Positions 50,137-58,641 of a stretch of 64,000 nt of DNA are shown here, in pieces. The notes beneath the pieces are model-generated. The model made no database searches and had not been told where the DNA came from. It saw only the letters and a program-made list of their open reading frames with translations. Position 1 is the stretch's first letter, and each line of letters opens with the position of its first letter. Source of the stretch: CAZBDU01 sp964490725 (GTDB lineage: Bacteria; Spirochaetota; Spirochaetia; SZUA-6; DRHE01); assembly GCA_964490725.1 (NCBI GenBank), contig CAZBDU010000014.1, forward strand, positions 25,616-89,615, given 5' to 3'. Position numbers and translations under genes: made by a program.

Positions 50137-51150
50137 ATGAAGAGAGTAATGCTGGTTCTCATGGTTGCGCTCCTGGCGGCGGGGACCGTCGTTGCGGCGG
50201 GCAAGCAGGAAGCGCCGGCCCCGGGAACGACTGAGGCCGCCGCGGCCAGCAAGCTGGCTAACGTCTCGATCCGCTTCTTCGCAGGCGGCGAGCCCGGGGG
50301 CGCGTTCGCGTCGATCGTGTACCGCGGTGCCCAGGACGCCCAGAAGCTCCTGGGCTGCAAGGTGGAGTATGTGTTCTCCGGGTGGGATCCGGAGAAGATG
50401 GTGGCCCAGCTGCGTGACGCGGTCGCTGCGCGGCCGGACGGCATTGCCATGATGGGTCACCCCGGCGACGACGCCATCATGCCCCTGGCGGAGCAGGCGG
50501 CGCTGGACGGGATCCTGATGACCTACCAGAACGTCGACGTCCCGGAGGTGCGCAAGCGCTTCGGTGGCGGCTACGTGGGTGCCAACCTGTACAGTCAGGG
50601 AGCTGCCCTGGCCCAGGAGGCCCTGCGGCGGTTTGGCCTCAAGAAAGGGGACCGGGTCATCGTGTTCGGCAACTGGGGCATGCCCGGGCGGTACATTCGC
50701 GAGCAGGGCTCGGCGGACGCCTTCGAGAAGGCGGGCCTGGTGGTGGATAAGCTGACCATCACGGTGGAACAGATCAACAGCCCCGAGCTCCTGCTGCCGG
50801 TGATCAGCGGCGCCATCCTGGCGCACCCAGAGACCAGGCTCATCCTGTACTCCAACTCGACGAACCTGGGTACCGTGCCCCTGTACATGGACACGCTGGG
50901 CAAGAAGCCTGGGGAGGTTCTCAATATCGGCTTCGACACCAGCCCGGCCATCATCGATGCGTTCCGCAAGGGCTACGTCCAGCTGGCCTCCGATCAGCAG
51001 CCCTACCTGCAAGGGTTCCTCCCGATCATCAGCCTGGCGCTGACCAAGGTCTACGGCTTCAGTCCCCTCAGCGTGGACACCGGGGCCGGGTTCGTGACCC
51101 AGGACAACTTCGCCCAGATTGCGCCTCTCGCCGAAGCTGGGATACGCTGA
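50137..51150 (+). CDS. Sugar ABC transporter substrate-binding protein (RbsB/XylF type)
   Basis: The protein has 337 residues. Signal peptide (1-20, MKRVMLVLMVALLAAGTVVA) then AGKQEAPAPG, a motif common after the signal peptide in Spirochaetota. The periplasmic-binding-protein type I fold is visible in VSIRFFAGGEPGGAFASIV, ARPDGIAMMGHP and NIGFDTSPAIIDAF. There is no lipobox cysteine. The ATG at 50137 follows GAGAGGAGA. It is the first gene behind the sigma-54 promoter. Confidence 0.9.
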   Translation: MKRVMLVLMVALLAAGTVVAAGKQEAPAPGTTEAAAASKLANVSIRFFAGGEPGGAFASIVYRGAQDAQKLLGCKVEYVFSGWDPEKMVAQLRDAVAARPDGIAMMGHPGDDAIMPLAEQAALDGILMTYQNVDVPEVRKRFGGGYVGANLYSQGAALAQEALRRFGLKKGDRVIVFGNWGMPGRYIREQGSADAFEKAGLVVDKLTITVEQINSPELLLPVISGAILAHPETRLILYSNSTNLGTVPLYMDTLGKKPGEVLNIGFDTSPAIIDAFRKGYVQLASDQQPYLQGFLPIISLALTKVYGFSPLSVDTGAGFVTQDNFAQIAPLAEAGIR

Positions 51151-51174
51151 AGAAGAAGGCGCCGAGACGAGCGT

Positions 51175-51209
51175 GCGGGCGGGGACCAACCGCCCCGCCC
51201 GCCGCTTTT
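51175..51209 (+). terminator. Strong intercistronic hairpin after the substrate-binding protein gene
   Basis: GCGGGCGGGG and CCCCGCCCGC form a 10-bp stem (51175-51184, 51193-51202) with an 8-base loop, followed by TTTT (51206-51209). In such operons a partial terminator or mRNA-stabilising hairpin raises binding-protein output relative to the permease. Confidence 0.7.
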
Positions 51210-51231
51210 GCGGCAGGAGGGATCATCACAC

Positions 51232-52194
51232 ATGAGTACTCGCACGGGATTCTTGAGCAGGTACAAGCTCAGCATGGGCGTGACCGCCGTGTTCCTCCTC
51301 CTCATGGCGGTCTTCGCGATCGCCAACCCCAAGGTGTTCCTGGACTATCGGGCCTACATGGCGGTGTTCACCACCCTGGGCGCTTCGATCATTCTGGCCA
51401 CCTCGGTGGTGTTCGTGGTGGCCAGCGGGGAGCTGGACCTGTCCTTTCCTTCGGTGATCGGCTTCTCCGCCTGGTTGTTTGCGGTGATCGTCAAGGCCGG
51501 TGGAAGTCCGGTCCTGGCCTTTCTCGCCGCCCTGGCGCTTGGCTGTTCGGTGGGCGTCCTGAACGGAGTGCTTGTCACCAAGATCCGGCTCTCCTCGCTG
51601 GTGTCAACTCTGGGGATGAACTTCCTCATTCGCGGGCTGATCATGATTCTCACCAACGGCATCGCCATCCCCCTCCCGGGGCTCCGAGAGACCACCTTCC
51701 ACGCGGTGTTCGCCGGAAGAGTCGGGATCTTTCCCGTTCAGATGCTCTGGAGCGTGGGCTATGCCGTGGTCTGCTGGCTGATCTTCAACAGGCACCGCTT
51801 TGGCGGCCACGTATGCTACATCGGTGACAACACTACCAGCGCGCGGGAGATGGGGATTCGCGTGGACCGCGTGAAGATCCTTACCTTCGTGTTCATGGGC
51901 TTCAGTGCCGCCTTTGCCGGCGTGATGCTGACGCTGATTAACAATTCGTTCTGGCCCACCACCGGCGACGGCTACCTGCTGCTCATCCTGGCCGCGGTCT
52001 TTCTCGGGGGAACCCCCACCTGGGGAGGCGTGGGCACCGTGTTCGGTGCGGTGGTCGGGGCGTTCATCCTGGGATTCATCGAAACCGGCATCGTGGCCTC
52101 CGGGCTGACCGGCTTCTACAAGCAGTTCTTCTACGGCCTGATTCTGATCCTGGCCCTGGTCAGCCACCGCTACGCGGGGCTGAAGCGCAAGTGA
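51232..52194 (+). CDS. Sugar ABC transporter permease (RbsC type)
   Basis: The protein has 320 residues with eight or more helices. The family region VASGELDLSFPSVIGFSAWL and the coupling region around GDNTTSAREMGIRVDRVKI are visible. It would import the substrate caught by the 50137 protein, energised by the 52220 ATPase. Confidence 0.92.
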   Translation: MSTRTGFLSRYKLSMGVTAVFLLLMAVFAIANPKVFLDYRAYMAVFTTLGASIILATSVVFVVASGELDLSFPSVIGFSAWLFAVIVKAGGSPVLAFLAALALGCSVGVLNGVLVTKIRLSSLVSTLGMNFLIRGLIMILTNGIAIPLPGLRETTFHAVFAGRVGIFPVQMLWSVGYAVVCWLIFNRHRFGGHVCYIGDNTTSAREMGIRVDRVKILTFVFMGFSAAFAGVMLTLINNSFWPTTGDGYLLLILAAVFLGGTPTWGGVGTVFGAVVGAFILGFIETGIVASGLTGFYKQFFYGLILILALVSHRYAGLKRK

Positions 52195-52219
52195 CACCGC
52201 CGGCGGAGAGGAGTGGCAC

Positions 52220-53014
52220 ATGGAACGCAGAGACGAAACATTGATGCGGGCGGTGGACCTCCGCAAGCGTTTCGGCTACGTCGAGGTGCTGAAGGGGGTC
52301 AGCATGGAGATCGGCCGCAACGAAATCGTGGGCCTGGTGGGGGACAACGGGGCCGGGAAGTCGACGCTGATCAAGATCCTCACCGGAGTGCACCCGCACG
52401 ATGCCGGCGAGCTCTACTGGAAGGGCCAGCCTCTGGCCAATCACTCGGTGCCCAAGGCCAGGGACATCGGCATCATGACGGTGTTCCAGGACAAGGCGAT
52501 CGTGGAGCAGCACTCCATCTGGCGGAACATCTTCATGGGGAGGGAGATCACCAATGCCCTCGGCTTCATCGACATCCGCAGGCAGAAGGAGGAGACCACC
52601 AAGCTGATGCAGGGGATGATGGGTTTCACCTCCTCGATGATCACGCCGGACACCACCCTCGGGAACATGTCCGGCGGGGAGAAGCAGGGGGTTGCCATCT
52701 CCAGGGCGCTGTACTTCGACGCGGACCTCATCATCCTCGACGAGCCCACCACGGGGCTCTCCCTGGCCGAGACCAGGAAAGTCCTGTCCTTCGTGAAGGC
52801 CATCAAGGGCAACAGGAAATCGTGCATCTTCATCACCCACAATCTGTTCCACGTGTATGCGGTTGCGGATCGGATCGTGGCCATAGACCGGGGCCGGATC
52901 GTGGGCAGCTTCCAGACCGGAGAGATCAGCCTGGAGGAGATGGAGGAGAAGATGCTGGCCATCGCCGGCACGGGCAAGGCCGAAGAGATCCAGTTCTTCG
53001 ACCGCAGGAAATGA
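52220..53014 (+). CDS. Sugar ABC transporter ATPase (single domain)
   Basis: The protein has 264 residues and one ATPase domain: Walker A GDNGAGKST, signature MSGGEKQGVAISRAL, Walker B LIILDEPTTGLSLAE, H-loop FITHNLF. Most RbsA proteins have two fused ATPase domains; this one would act as a homodimer, or could pair with the ABC domain of the 46981 kinase. Confidence 0.92.
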   Translation: MERRDETLMRAVDLRKRFGYVEVLKGVSMEIGRNEIVGLVGDNGAGKSTLIKILTGVHPHDAGELYWKGQPLANHSVPKARDIGIMTVFQDKAIVEQHSIWRNIFMGREITNALGFIDIRRQKEETTKLMQGMMGFTSSMITPDTTLGNMSGGEKQGVAISRALYFDADLIILDEPTTGLSLAETRKVLSFVKAIKGNRKSCIFITHNLFHVYAVADRIVAIDRGRIVGSFQTGEISLEEMEEKMLAIAGTGKAEEIQFFDRRK

Positions 53015-53147
53015 CGTCTTTCGCCCCGCTGACTGGGACGCTCGAGAGGAGGGAAGCGTGGCTTTGCTGAATGCAACCGGTGCCTGGACGGGAGCCGCCC
53101 TCCAGTCCACCGCCAGCTTCAATGCGGCTCGGAAGGGGGAGGTGGAG

Positions 53148-54362
53148 ATGAGTCCCGCCGACCGGGACCTGCTGCGGGACCTGGCCGTCCACGTGGCCGA
53201 GCAGGCCGCCCTGCCATTGCAGGCGCAGAAGCGCACCCTCTGGCGGCGGCACAACGATCTGGAGCCCACGCGCCCCCTGGTCTTCTGCGATCCGGAGAAC
53301 GGCTGGAACGAGATCATCCGTGAGGCCAATCTGGGCTGCTCCGGCTCCCTGGCCCGGCGCTGGGAGATCGTGCTCCGCAAGGAGCTGTTCTGGGCCCGGC
53401 GCCTCAGGGACGACAAGGTGGTGGAACCCTTTTTCGACGTGGGGTACACCTGCGGGGAGGACGACTGGGGTGTCCGCTCGCGTCAGACCGGTGGAGGGGG
53501 CGGATCATACGTGTGGGAGCCCGCCTTGAAGGAGGAGAGCGAGGTGGACAGGCTCCACCTGCCGGAGCTCCACATCGACCTGGAGACGAGCCGCGCGGCG
53601 GAGACGCTGGCCCGGGAGACCTTCGCCGGGCTGCTCCAGGTGCGGCTTTCCGGGTTCTGGTGGTGGAGCCTGGGGCTGACCCTGGACTTGTCGCTGTGGC
53701 GCGGCCTGGAGCAGGTGATGTACGACATGATGGACCGGCCGCAGCTGGTACACCGGTTGATGGGAATCCTGAGGGACGGGAACCTGCGCAAGATCGAGGA
53801 GCTGGAAGGACGGGGGCTCCTTTCCTCCAACGTGGACCAGTACGTGGGCTCGGGAGGGTTCGGCTACACCGGCCAGCTTCCCTTCGCGAACGGGCCGGCG
53901 CGCACGCAGGAGATGTGGGGGTTCTGCGAGAGTCAGGAAACGGTCGGGGTCTCCCCGGAGATGTTCGCGGAGTTCGTCTTTCCCTACCAGCTGCCGCTGC
54001 TCCAGCGCTTCGGGCTGAACTGCTACGGCTGCTGCGAGCCCCTGGACCGCCGCTGGGACGTGGTGAAGGAGACGCCGAACCTGAGGCGGGTGTCCGTCTC
54101 CTCCTGGGCGGACCTGGAAACGATGGCCTCCCTCCTGGAGGATCGCTACGTGTTTTCCTGGAAACCCTCGCCGGCGGTGCTGGCCGAACCGGCGATCGAC
54201 GGGGAGGCCATCCGAAGCGGGATTTGCCACGCCCTGGAGCTGACCCGGGGCTGCCGGCTGGAGATTATCATGAAGGACAACCATACGCTGGGCAACAACC
54301 CGGACAACGCCGTGCGCTGGGTGCAGATCGTCCGTGAGGAGATCGAGAGGCAGTGGAAGTGA
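53148..54362 (+). CDS. Uroporphyrinogen-decarboxylase-like protein (URO-D superfamily)
   Basis: The protein has 404 residues from ATG 53148 (GGGAGGTGG upstream); GTG 53058 with a GAGGAGG site would add 30 residues. Residues 1-170 (KRTLWRRHNDLEPTRPLVFCD) and a C-terminal URO-D-type barrel (LNCYGCCEPLDRRWDVVKET) match uncharacterised URO-D relatives that cluster with sugar transporters or corrinoid methyltransferases. It is unlikely to make heme, since no other heme gene is nearby. Confidence 0.75.
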   Translation: MSPADRDLLRDLAVHVAEQAALPLQAQKRTLWRRHNDLEPTRPLVFCDPENGWNEIIREANLGCSGSLARRWEIVLRKELFWARRLRDDKVVEPFFDVGYTCGEDDWGVRSRQTGGGGGSYVWEPALKEESEVDRLHLPELHIDLETSRAAETLARETFAGLLQVRLSGFWWWSLGLTLDLSLWRGLEQVMYDMMDRPQLVHRLMGILRDGNLRKIEELEGRGLLSSNVDQYVGSGGFGYTGQLPFANGPARTQEMWGFCESQETVGVSPEMFAEFVFPYQLPLLQRFGLNCYGCCEPLDRRWDVVKETPNLRRVSVSSWADLETMASLLEDRYVFSWKPSPAVLAEPAIDGEAIRSGICHALELTRGCRLEIIMKDNHTLGNNPDNAVRWVQIVREEIERQWK

Positions 54363-55477
54363 CGGACCGGTTGACCCCCCGGGAGCGGGTCCTGCAGGCT
54401 CTGCGCCACGAGGAGCCCGACCGGGTGCCGGTCTACGTGACCGTCACGCCGCAGCTTGCCGAGGCCCTGGCCGGGCACCTGGGCGTGGAGTCCTACACGG
54501 TGGCGGACTCGCCGCTGTCCCAGAACCGCATCTCCTATCACGAGGTGATGGTGGAGCTGGGCAACGACGTGGTGGGCATCGGCGCCTGCTCTCCCAGGGA
54601 CAACCCCACCCGCTCCCTTGCTGGCGGTGTGAAGACCAACGAATGGCGCGTGAAGTACCGCGAGGCGGGCTACTACAGCGAGATGGTGGAGCACCCGCTG
54701 GCGGGGGCCCAGAGCGTGGCCGAGGTGGAGCGTTTCCCCTTCCCGGACCCGCTGGCCCCGGGACGCTTTTCGCTGGCTCGAGAGGTGGCGGATCGCTACG
54801 GGGAGCGCAGCCTCCTGTGCGGAGACCTGGAGTGCACGATCTTCGAGGGCTCCTGGTACCTGACGGGACTCCAGAAGTTCCTCCTGGATCTGAGCCTGGA
54901 GAAGGACTACGTTTTCGCCCTCATGGACCGGATGATGGAGTACAGCATCGGGGTGGGCCGGGAGCTGCTGCGCATCGGCGCGGAGATGATCTGGCTGGGC
55001 GACGACGTCGGGATGCAGCAAGGAATGCTGATCTCTCCCCAGACGTGGCGAGTCCACCTGAAGCCGCGGATGCGCTCGGTGATCGGCGAGCTACGGGCGG
55101 TGAATCCGCAGGCCCACATCGCCTACCACTGCTGCGGCAGCTACGCGCCGATCATCCCGGATCTGATCGAGATCGGCGTGGACGTGCTGAATGCTCTGCA
55201 GCCCACCGCCCGCGACATGGACCTGGGGGCCCTGAAGGGCCGCCACGGGGAGAAGGCGTCCTTCTTCGGCGGCCTGGACACCCAGGGGGTGCTTCCCTTC
55301 GGGACCGAGGCGGAGGTGGAGGCGGAGGCGAGGCGGGTCATCGAGGCGGCCGGGAAGGGCGGCGGTCTGATCCTGGCCGGCGCCCACAACCTGCAGCCCG
55401 ACGTGTCGGTGAGCAAGGTCCTGCGCCTCTACCAGGCGGCCCGAGCTTTCGGGCGCTACCCGCTGGCGGCGGGCTGA
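54359..55477 (+). CDS. URO-D superfamily (MtaA/CmuA-like) protein
   Basis: The protein has 372 residues. The N-terminus TPRERVLQALRHEEPDRVPV is the classic URO-D/MtaA opening, and AYHCCGSYAPIIPDLIEIGVDVLN matches the His-Cys-Cys zone of the barrel that binds zinc in methyltransferase members. GTG 54359 overlaps the previous stop (GTGA); GTG 54353 is an alternative. It is the last gene of the sigma-54 operon. Two URO-D-like proteins with one transporter suggest a methylated or O-methyl substrate, which is inference. Confidence 0.82.
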   Translation: MTDRLTPRERVLQALRHEEPDRVPVYVTVTPQLAEALAGHLGVESYTVADSPLSQNRISYHEVMVELGNDVVGIGACSPRDNPTRSLAGGVKTNEWRVKYREAGYYSEMVEHPLAGAQSVAEVERFPFPDPLAPGRFSLAREVADRYGERSLLCGDLECTIFEGSWYLTGLQKFLLDLSLEKDYVFALMDRMMEYSIGVGRELLRIGAEMIWLGDDVGMQQGMLISPQTWRVHLKPRMRSVIGELRAVNPQAHIAYHCCGSYAPIIPDLIEIGVDVLNALQPTARDMDLGALKGRHGEKASFFGGLDTQGVLPFGTEAEVEAEARRVIEAAGKGGGLILAGAHNLQPDVSVSKVLRLYQAARAFGRYPLAAG

Positions 55478-55491
55478 AGGGGGCCCTACAG

Positions 55492-55688
55492 CACCGCGGA
55501 GGGCACCAGGATGCTCCTGGACATCGAGGCGGGGAAGGAGGATTCCTCCCCGGATCACTTCACCCCCAAACGATGAGGGATTGATCTTTATCACCTCCCG
55601 CAGCCACCTCTGGAAGACGGATGGAACCAGCGAGGGAACGGTGAGGCTGGCGCCTTCACTCACCCGGTCCGTCGAGCAGGGGAAAGGT
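55492..55688 (+). pseudogene. Frameshifted duplicate of part of the ELWxxDGT repeat gene
   Basis: These 197 bases align almost base for base with 60961-61156 inside the ELWxxDGT gene (TAEGTRMLLDIEAGKEDSS ... SHLWKTDGT). One extra base (CACCCCCAAACG against CATCCCCGTCG, near 55567) breaks the frame. It is a direct repeat of the later copy about 5.47 kb away and a remnant of a second repeat-protein gene or of a duplication. Confidence 0.85.
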
Positions 55689-55728
55689 GGTCACCGGAGC
55701 GTGATTCCTTGCGGTATCCTCTCTATTC

Positions 55729-55885
55729 CTATGCCGCTCCTATGCCGCGGAACAAGCGCGCGGTGATCTCCTCGTCAACCAGGCTACGGAGGCTCTCGAG
55801 TTGGTCGCGCCTTCCGACACTGTAGTGCATCGGAATCCCGATCTCGGGATGAATCGCGCTGATCACGACGCCTATGAGTTCACCA
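55729..55885 (-). other. Unrecognised open fragment on the minus strand
   Basis: The minus frame ending at TAG 55731-55729 reads ELIGVVISAIHPEIGIPMHY and VGRRDQLESLRSLVDEEI before RLFRGIGAA. It has protein-like composition but no start signal or recognised family. It may be the 3' end of a decayed gene between the repeat remnant and the nucleoside hydrolase promoter. Confidence 0.3.
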
Positions 55886-55936
55886 AGGCTTGACGAGAGG
55901 AAAAGTTGCGAAGCTCTCTGCCTCGCGCAAGAAATG

Positions 55937-55959
55937 TTGCACTACATGCAATATTTTGC
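55937..55959. promoter_or_regulatory. Overlapping TTGCA/TGCAA dyads upstream of the nucleoside hydrolase promoter
   Basis: TTGCA-CTACA-TGCAA (55937-55951) shares its right arm with GCAA-TATT-TTGC (55948-55959), giving three half-sites just before the -35. A candidate ligand is the XRE-cupin regulator at 58642. Confidence 0.5.
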
Positions 55960-55988
55960 TTGACACGGACATGATCGCAGGTTACCAT
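55960..55988 (+). promoter_or_regulatory. Sigma-70-type promoter of the nucleoside hydrolase gene
   Basis: TTGACA (55960-55965), a 17-bp spacer and TACCAT (55983-55988), abutting the dyads upstream. Confidence 0.65.
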
Positions 55989-56052
55989 GCCATTCACCGG
56001 CATGTTTACCCGGCGACACCGACCGGGACAGATCCTGGTGAGCAGAAACGAC

Positions 56053-57042
56053 ATGGTGAAAATGATAATCGACACGGATTGCGGAAGCGGTATTCCCGGA
56101 GCCGACATCGACGACGCCTTGGCGATCGCGCTCGCTCTGCTTTCGCCGGAGGTGGAGCTGCTCGGGGTGACCACCATGTCGGCCAACGTCGAGGTGGCCG
56201 ACGTCACAGCATCCGTACTCCAACTGCTTGAAATGGCCGGAGCGGACGTCCCGGTGTGCGTCGGGGCAGCCAGGCCGCTCCTGGCCGACCCGACTGCGGT
56301 CCGCCAGCGTGTCGCGGCCCGTTCCACCAGCGATCTGTCGAGGGAGCTCTGGTCAAAGGTGCCGAAGCCCGCGCCAAAGAAGCGGCCGGATCACCGGAAC
56401 GCTGCCGAGTTCATCGTCGAGACGGTCATGTCCCGGCCCGGGGAGGTGACGGTCGTGCCGATCGGGTCCTTCACCAACATCGCGCTCGCGCTGACACTCG
56501 AGCCCAGGATGGCCTCGACGGTGAAATCGATTGTGCTGATGGGCGGCTCGATCCGTGCAGCTTTCGGTGTCCTTGCCCCGATGGTCGAATTCAACGCGGG
56601 CTACGATCCGGAGGCCACTCACATCTTGTTCCATTCCGGTGCCCCGATCACGATGGCGGGGCTGGACGTGACCACTACCGTGTACCTCTACCTGGAAGAC
56701 CTGGAGAAGCTTCACGAGGTTGGGACGCCGGTGGCGGAGTATCTGGCTGTCGCCTGCGAGCCCTGGGTGCGCCTCCAGATGGAATGGCGGCGCCTGCCGG
56801 GCTGCTGGCTCCACGACCCGCTAGCCGTATGCGTGGCCCTGGATCCAACGATCGTGCGCCTGGAGCCGATGTACGTGGACGTGGAGCTGGTGAGCCCCCG
56901 TTATCGCGGCAGGACGATCGGCTGGGATCCGTCTTTTCCCTACATCCTCAGGGGCGGAGAGGTGAATGCCCAGGTTGCTGTGGAGGTGGATCAAGACCGG
57001 TTCAGGTCCATGTTCTTCCGAAGACTCGGGGTGAACGAGTGA
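56053..57042 (+). CDS. Inosine-uridine-type nucleoside hydrolase
   Basis: The protein has 329 residues. The calcium-binding DTDCGSGIPGADIDDALAIAL replaces the common DTDPGxDDA by a small insertion; VPIGSFTNIALAL and VEFNAGYDPEAT follow the family. It splits ribonucleosides into base and ribose. The ATG at 56053 is preferred on homology; an in-frame ATG at 55987 overlaps the -10. The following gene encodes a solute-binding protein. Confidence 0.88.
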   Translation: MVKMIIDTDCGSGIPGADIDDALAIALALLSPEVELLGVTTMSANVEVADVTASVLQLLEMAGADVPVCVGAARPLLADPTAVRQRVAARSTSDLSRELWSKVPKPAPKKRPDHRNAAEFIVETVMSRPGEVTVVPIGSFTNIALALTLEPRMASTVKSIVLMGGSIRAAFGVLAPMVEFNAGYDPEATHILFHSGAPITMAGLDVTTTVYLYLEDLEKLHEVGTPVAEYLAVACEPWVRLQMEWRRLPGCWLHDPLAVCVALDPTIVRLEPMYVDVELVSPRYRGRTIGWDPSFPYILRGGEVNAQVAVEVDQDRFRSMFFRRLGVNE

Positions 57043-57151
57043 GTCAGGACCCGGGCGGGGGCCATGCCGCGACGAACAGCCGCTTCCCGAAAGAGGGTAG
57101 TAACCGGGCCGTGCAGCCCGGACAAGAAACGGACCGTAGAAGGAGGAAATG

Positions 57152-58045
57152 ATGAACGCAAGATCAGTCGCGTTTATCTGCCTGGTGTCGGCCTTCCTGG
57201 CCGGTTCCGGTGTGGCCTTTTCTGCAGGGCAGAGCGAGGGGGCGACCAAGCCGACGACCCTGAATCTGCTCAGCCACCGGTACGCGGCCTTGGAGTTCTA
57301 CGCAGATGCGCTCGTGAAAGAGGCCCCGGAGGGCGTGACCGTCAAGCCTGAGCTCATGACGTACATCGACTGGCAGACCAAGATGAGGATCAACCTCTCG
57401 GCCGGCTCGGACGCCTACGACATCACCTACATCTATCCGCCGGATCTCGCCGAGTTCGCCTCGAAGGGCTGGCTGCTGCCCCTGGACGATTACATCAAGA
57501 AGTATGAGTCGGAGTTCCACTTTTCCGACATCCCGGATTCCATCTGGGACGCGTACCGCTACAAGGGAAAGATCTACGGCATTCCCCACCACCAGTGGGC
57601 CACGATCCTGTTCTACCGGAAGGACCTGTTCGACGCCAACGGAATCGCCGTTCCGAAAACGCTGGACGAGTTCGTCGACATCGCGGACAAGCTGACAAAC
57701 GGCCAAAGGTTCGGCACCGTCATGTGGCTGAAGCCGGCGGACCACCTTTCGAACCAGTTTCAGGTGTTCCTGACGGCCTGCGGCGGATGGTGGTTCGACG
57801 ACAACATGAAGCCCGCGTTCAACAGCCCGGAAGCCCTCCAGGCCGTGGGCTACATTCAGAAGCTGATCAAGGACTGCCCGCCGGGCGTGCTGAACTTCGG
57901 AACTGATGAAACCATGGTAGCCTTGCTCCAGGACCAGGTGGCCATGGCCATCCAACACGGAACCCGAGCGGCGGCGATGAGCGACCCTACCCAATCGAAG
58001 GTGGTTGGCAAGATCGGCTTCGCGGTTCCTACCCCGATACGGTGA
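57152..58045 (+). CDS. Family 1 extracellular solute-binding protein, C-terminally truncated
   Basis: The protein has 297 residues. Signal peptide (1-25) then SAGQSEGATKP, like the spirochaete-type AGKQE motif. The family 1 fold is clear (DAYDITYIYPPDLAEFASKG, GIPHHQWATILFYRKDLFDANGI, ACGGWWFDDN). It ends abruptly at GFAVPTPIR, whereas relatives run to about 410-440 residues. The break coincides with the start of a truncated dehydrogenase, so the 3' end and probably the permease genes were deleted. The ATG has an AGGAGG site. Confidence 0.8.
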   Translation: MNARSVAFICLVSAFLAGSGVAFSAGQSEGATKPTTLNLLSHRYAALEFYADALVKEAPEGVTVKPELMTYIDWQTKMRINLSAGSDAYDITYIYPPDLAEFASKGWLLPLDDYIKKYESEFHFSDIPDSIWDAYRYKGKIYGIPHHQWATILFYRKDLFDANGIAVPKTLDEFVDIADKLTNGQRFGTVMWLKPADHLSNQFQVFLTACGGWWFDDNMKPAFNSPEALQAVGYIQKLIKDCPPGVLNFGTDETMVALLQDQVAMAIQHGTRAAAMSDPTQSKVVGKIGFAVPTPIR

Positions 58046-58596
58046 CCCTCAGGCGACCGTCGGCCCTCAACCTGGGATTGGTGGGGTTCGGGAGAATCGC
58101 CCGCCGGTTCGCCGAGTACGCCCGCCCGATCACTCGGAACATCCTCTTCTTCGACCCCTTTGTGCTGGAGACGCCTGCCGAGCTGAGATTCTGCACCAGG
58201 GTGGACCGGCTGGAGGATCTGCTCGAGAGCTGCCAGATACTCGGCCTGTACACGCCGCTGGGCGTGGAGACGCGAAACCTCATCGGCCCCGAGGCGCTGC
58301 ACGCGGCCCGCAATCTCTTGTTGATCAACACCAGCCGGGCTGGGCTCGTCGACCGGCGGGCCCTGGAGGAGGCGCTCGACGCCGGCAGGGTCTCCTTCTA
58401 CGGCGGCGACGTCTTCTGGCAGGAGCCCCCCGACTTTGGCGACACCGAGACCCTGTCCTTTCTTCGGCGGCCGAATGTCCTGGTCACGCCGCACATGGCT
58501 TGGTACAGTGAGGAGAGCGAGAAGGAGCTGCGCCGGAAGGCGGCGGACGAGATCGTAAGGTTCCTCCGGGGTGAGCGGCCGCTGCATGTGCTGTAG
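58042..58596 (+). CDS. D-2-hydroxyacid dehydrogenase, N-terminally truncated
   Basis: The frame gives 184 residues: only the NAD-binding domain and C-terminus of the family. LGLVGFGRIARRFAEYARP is the Rossmann motif, TPLGVETRNLIG and LLINTSRAGLVDRRALEEAL follow, and the catalytic His lies in VLVTPHMAWYSEES. The first 100-140 residues (substrate domain) are missing. The apparent GTG start at the solute-binding stop is probably an accident of the deletion. It is likely a pseudogene even though the frame is open. Confidence 0.7.
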   Translation: MTLRRPSALNLGLVGFGRIARRFAEYARPITRNILFFDPFVLETPAELRFCTRVDRLEDLLESCQILGLYTPLGVETRNLIGPEALHAARNLLLINTSRAGLVDRRALEEALDAGRVSFYGGDVFWQEPPDFGDTETLSFLRRPNVLVTPHMAWYSEESEKELRRKAADEIVRFLRGERPLHVL

Positions 58597-58641
58597 CCTG
58601 GAGGTGGAGGTCTGCGAGGTACTCGCTCAGGTGGTGAACCC

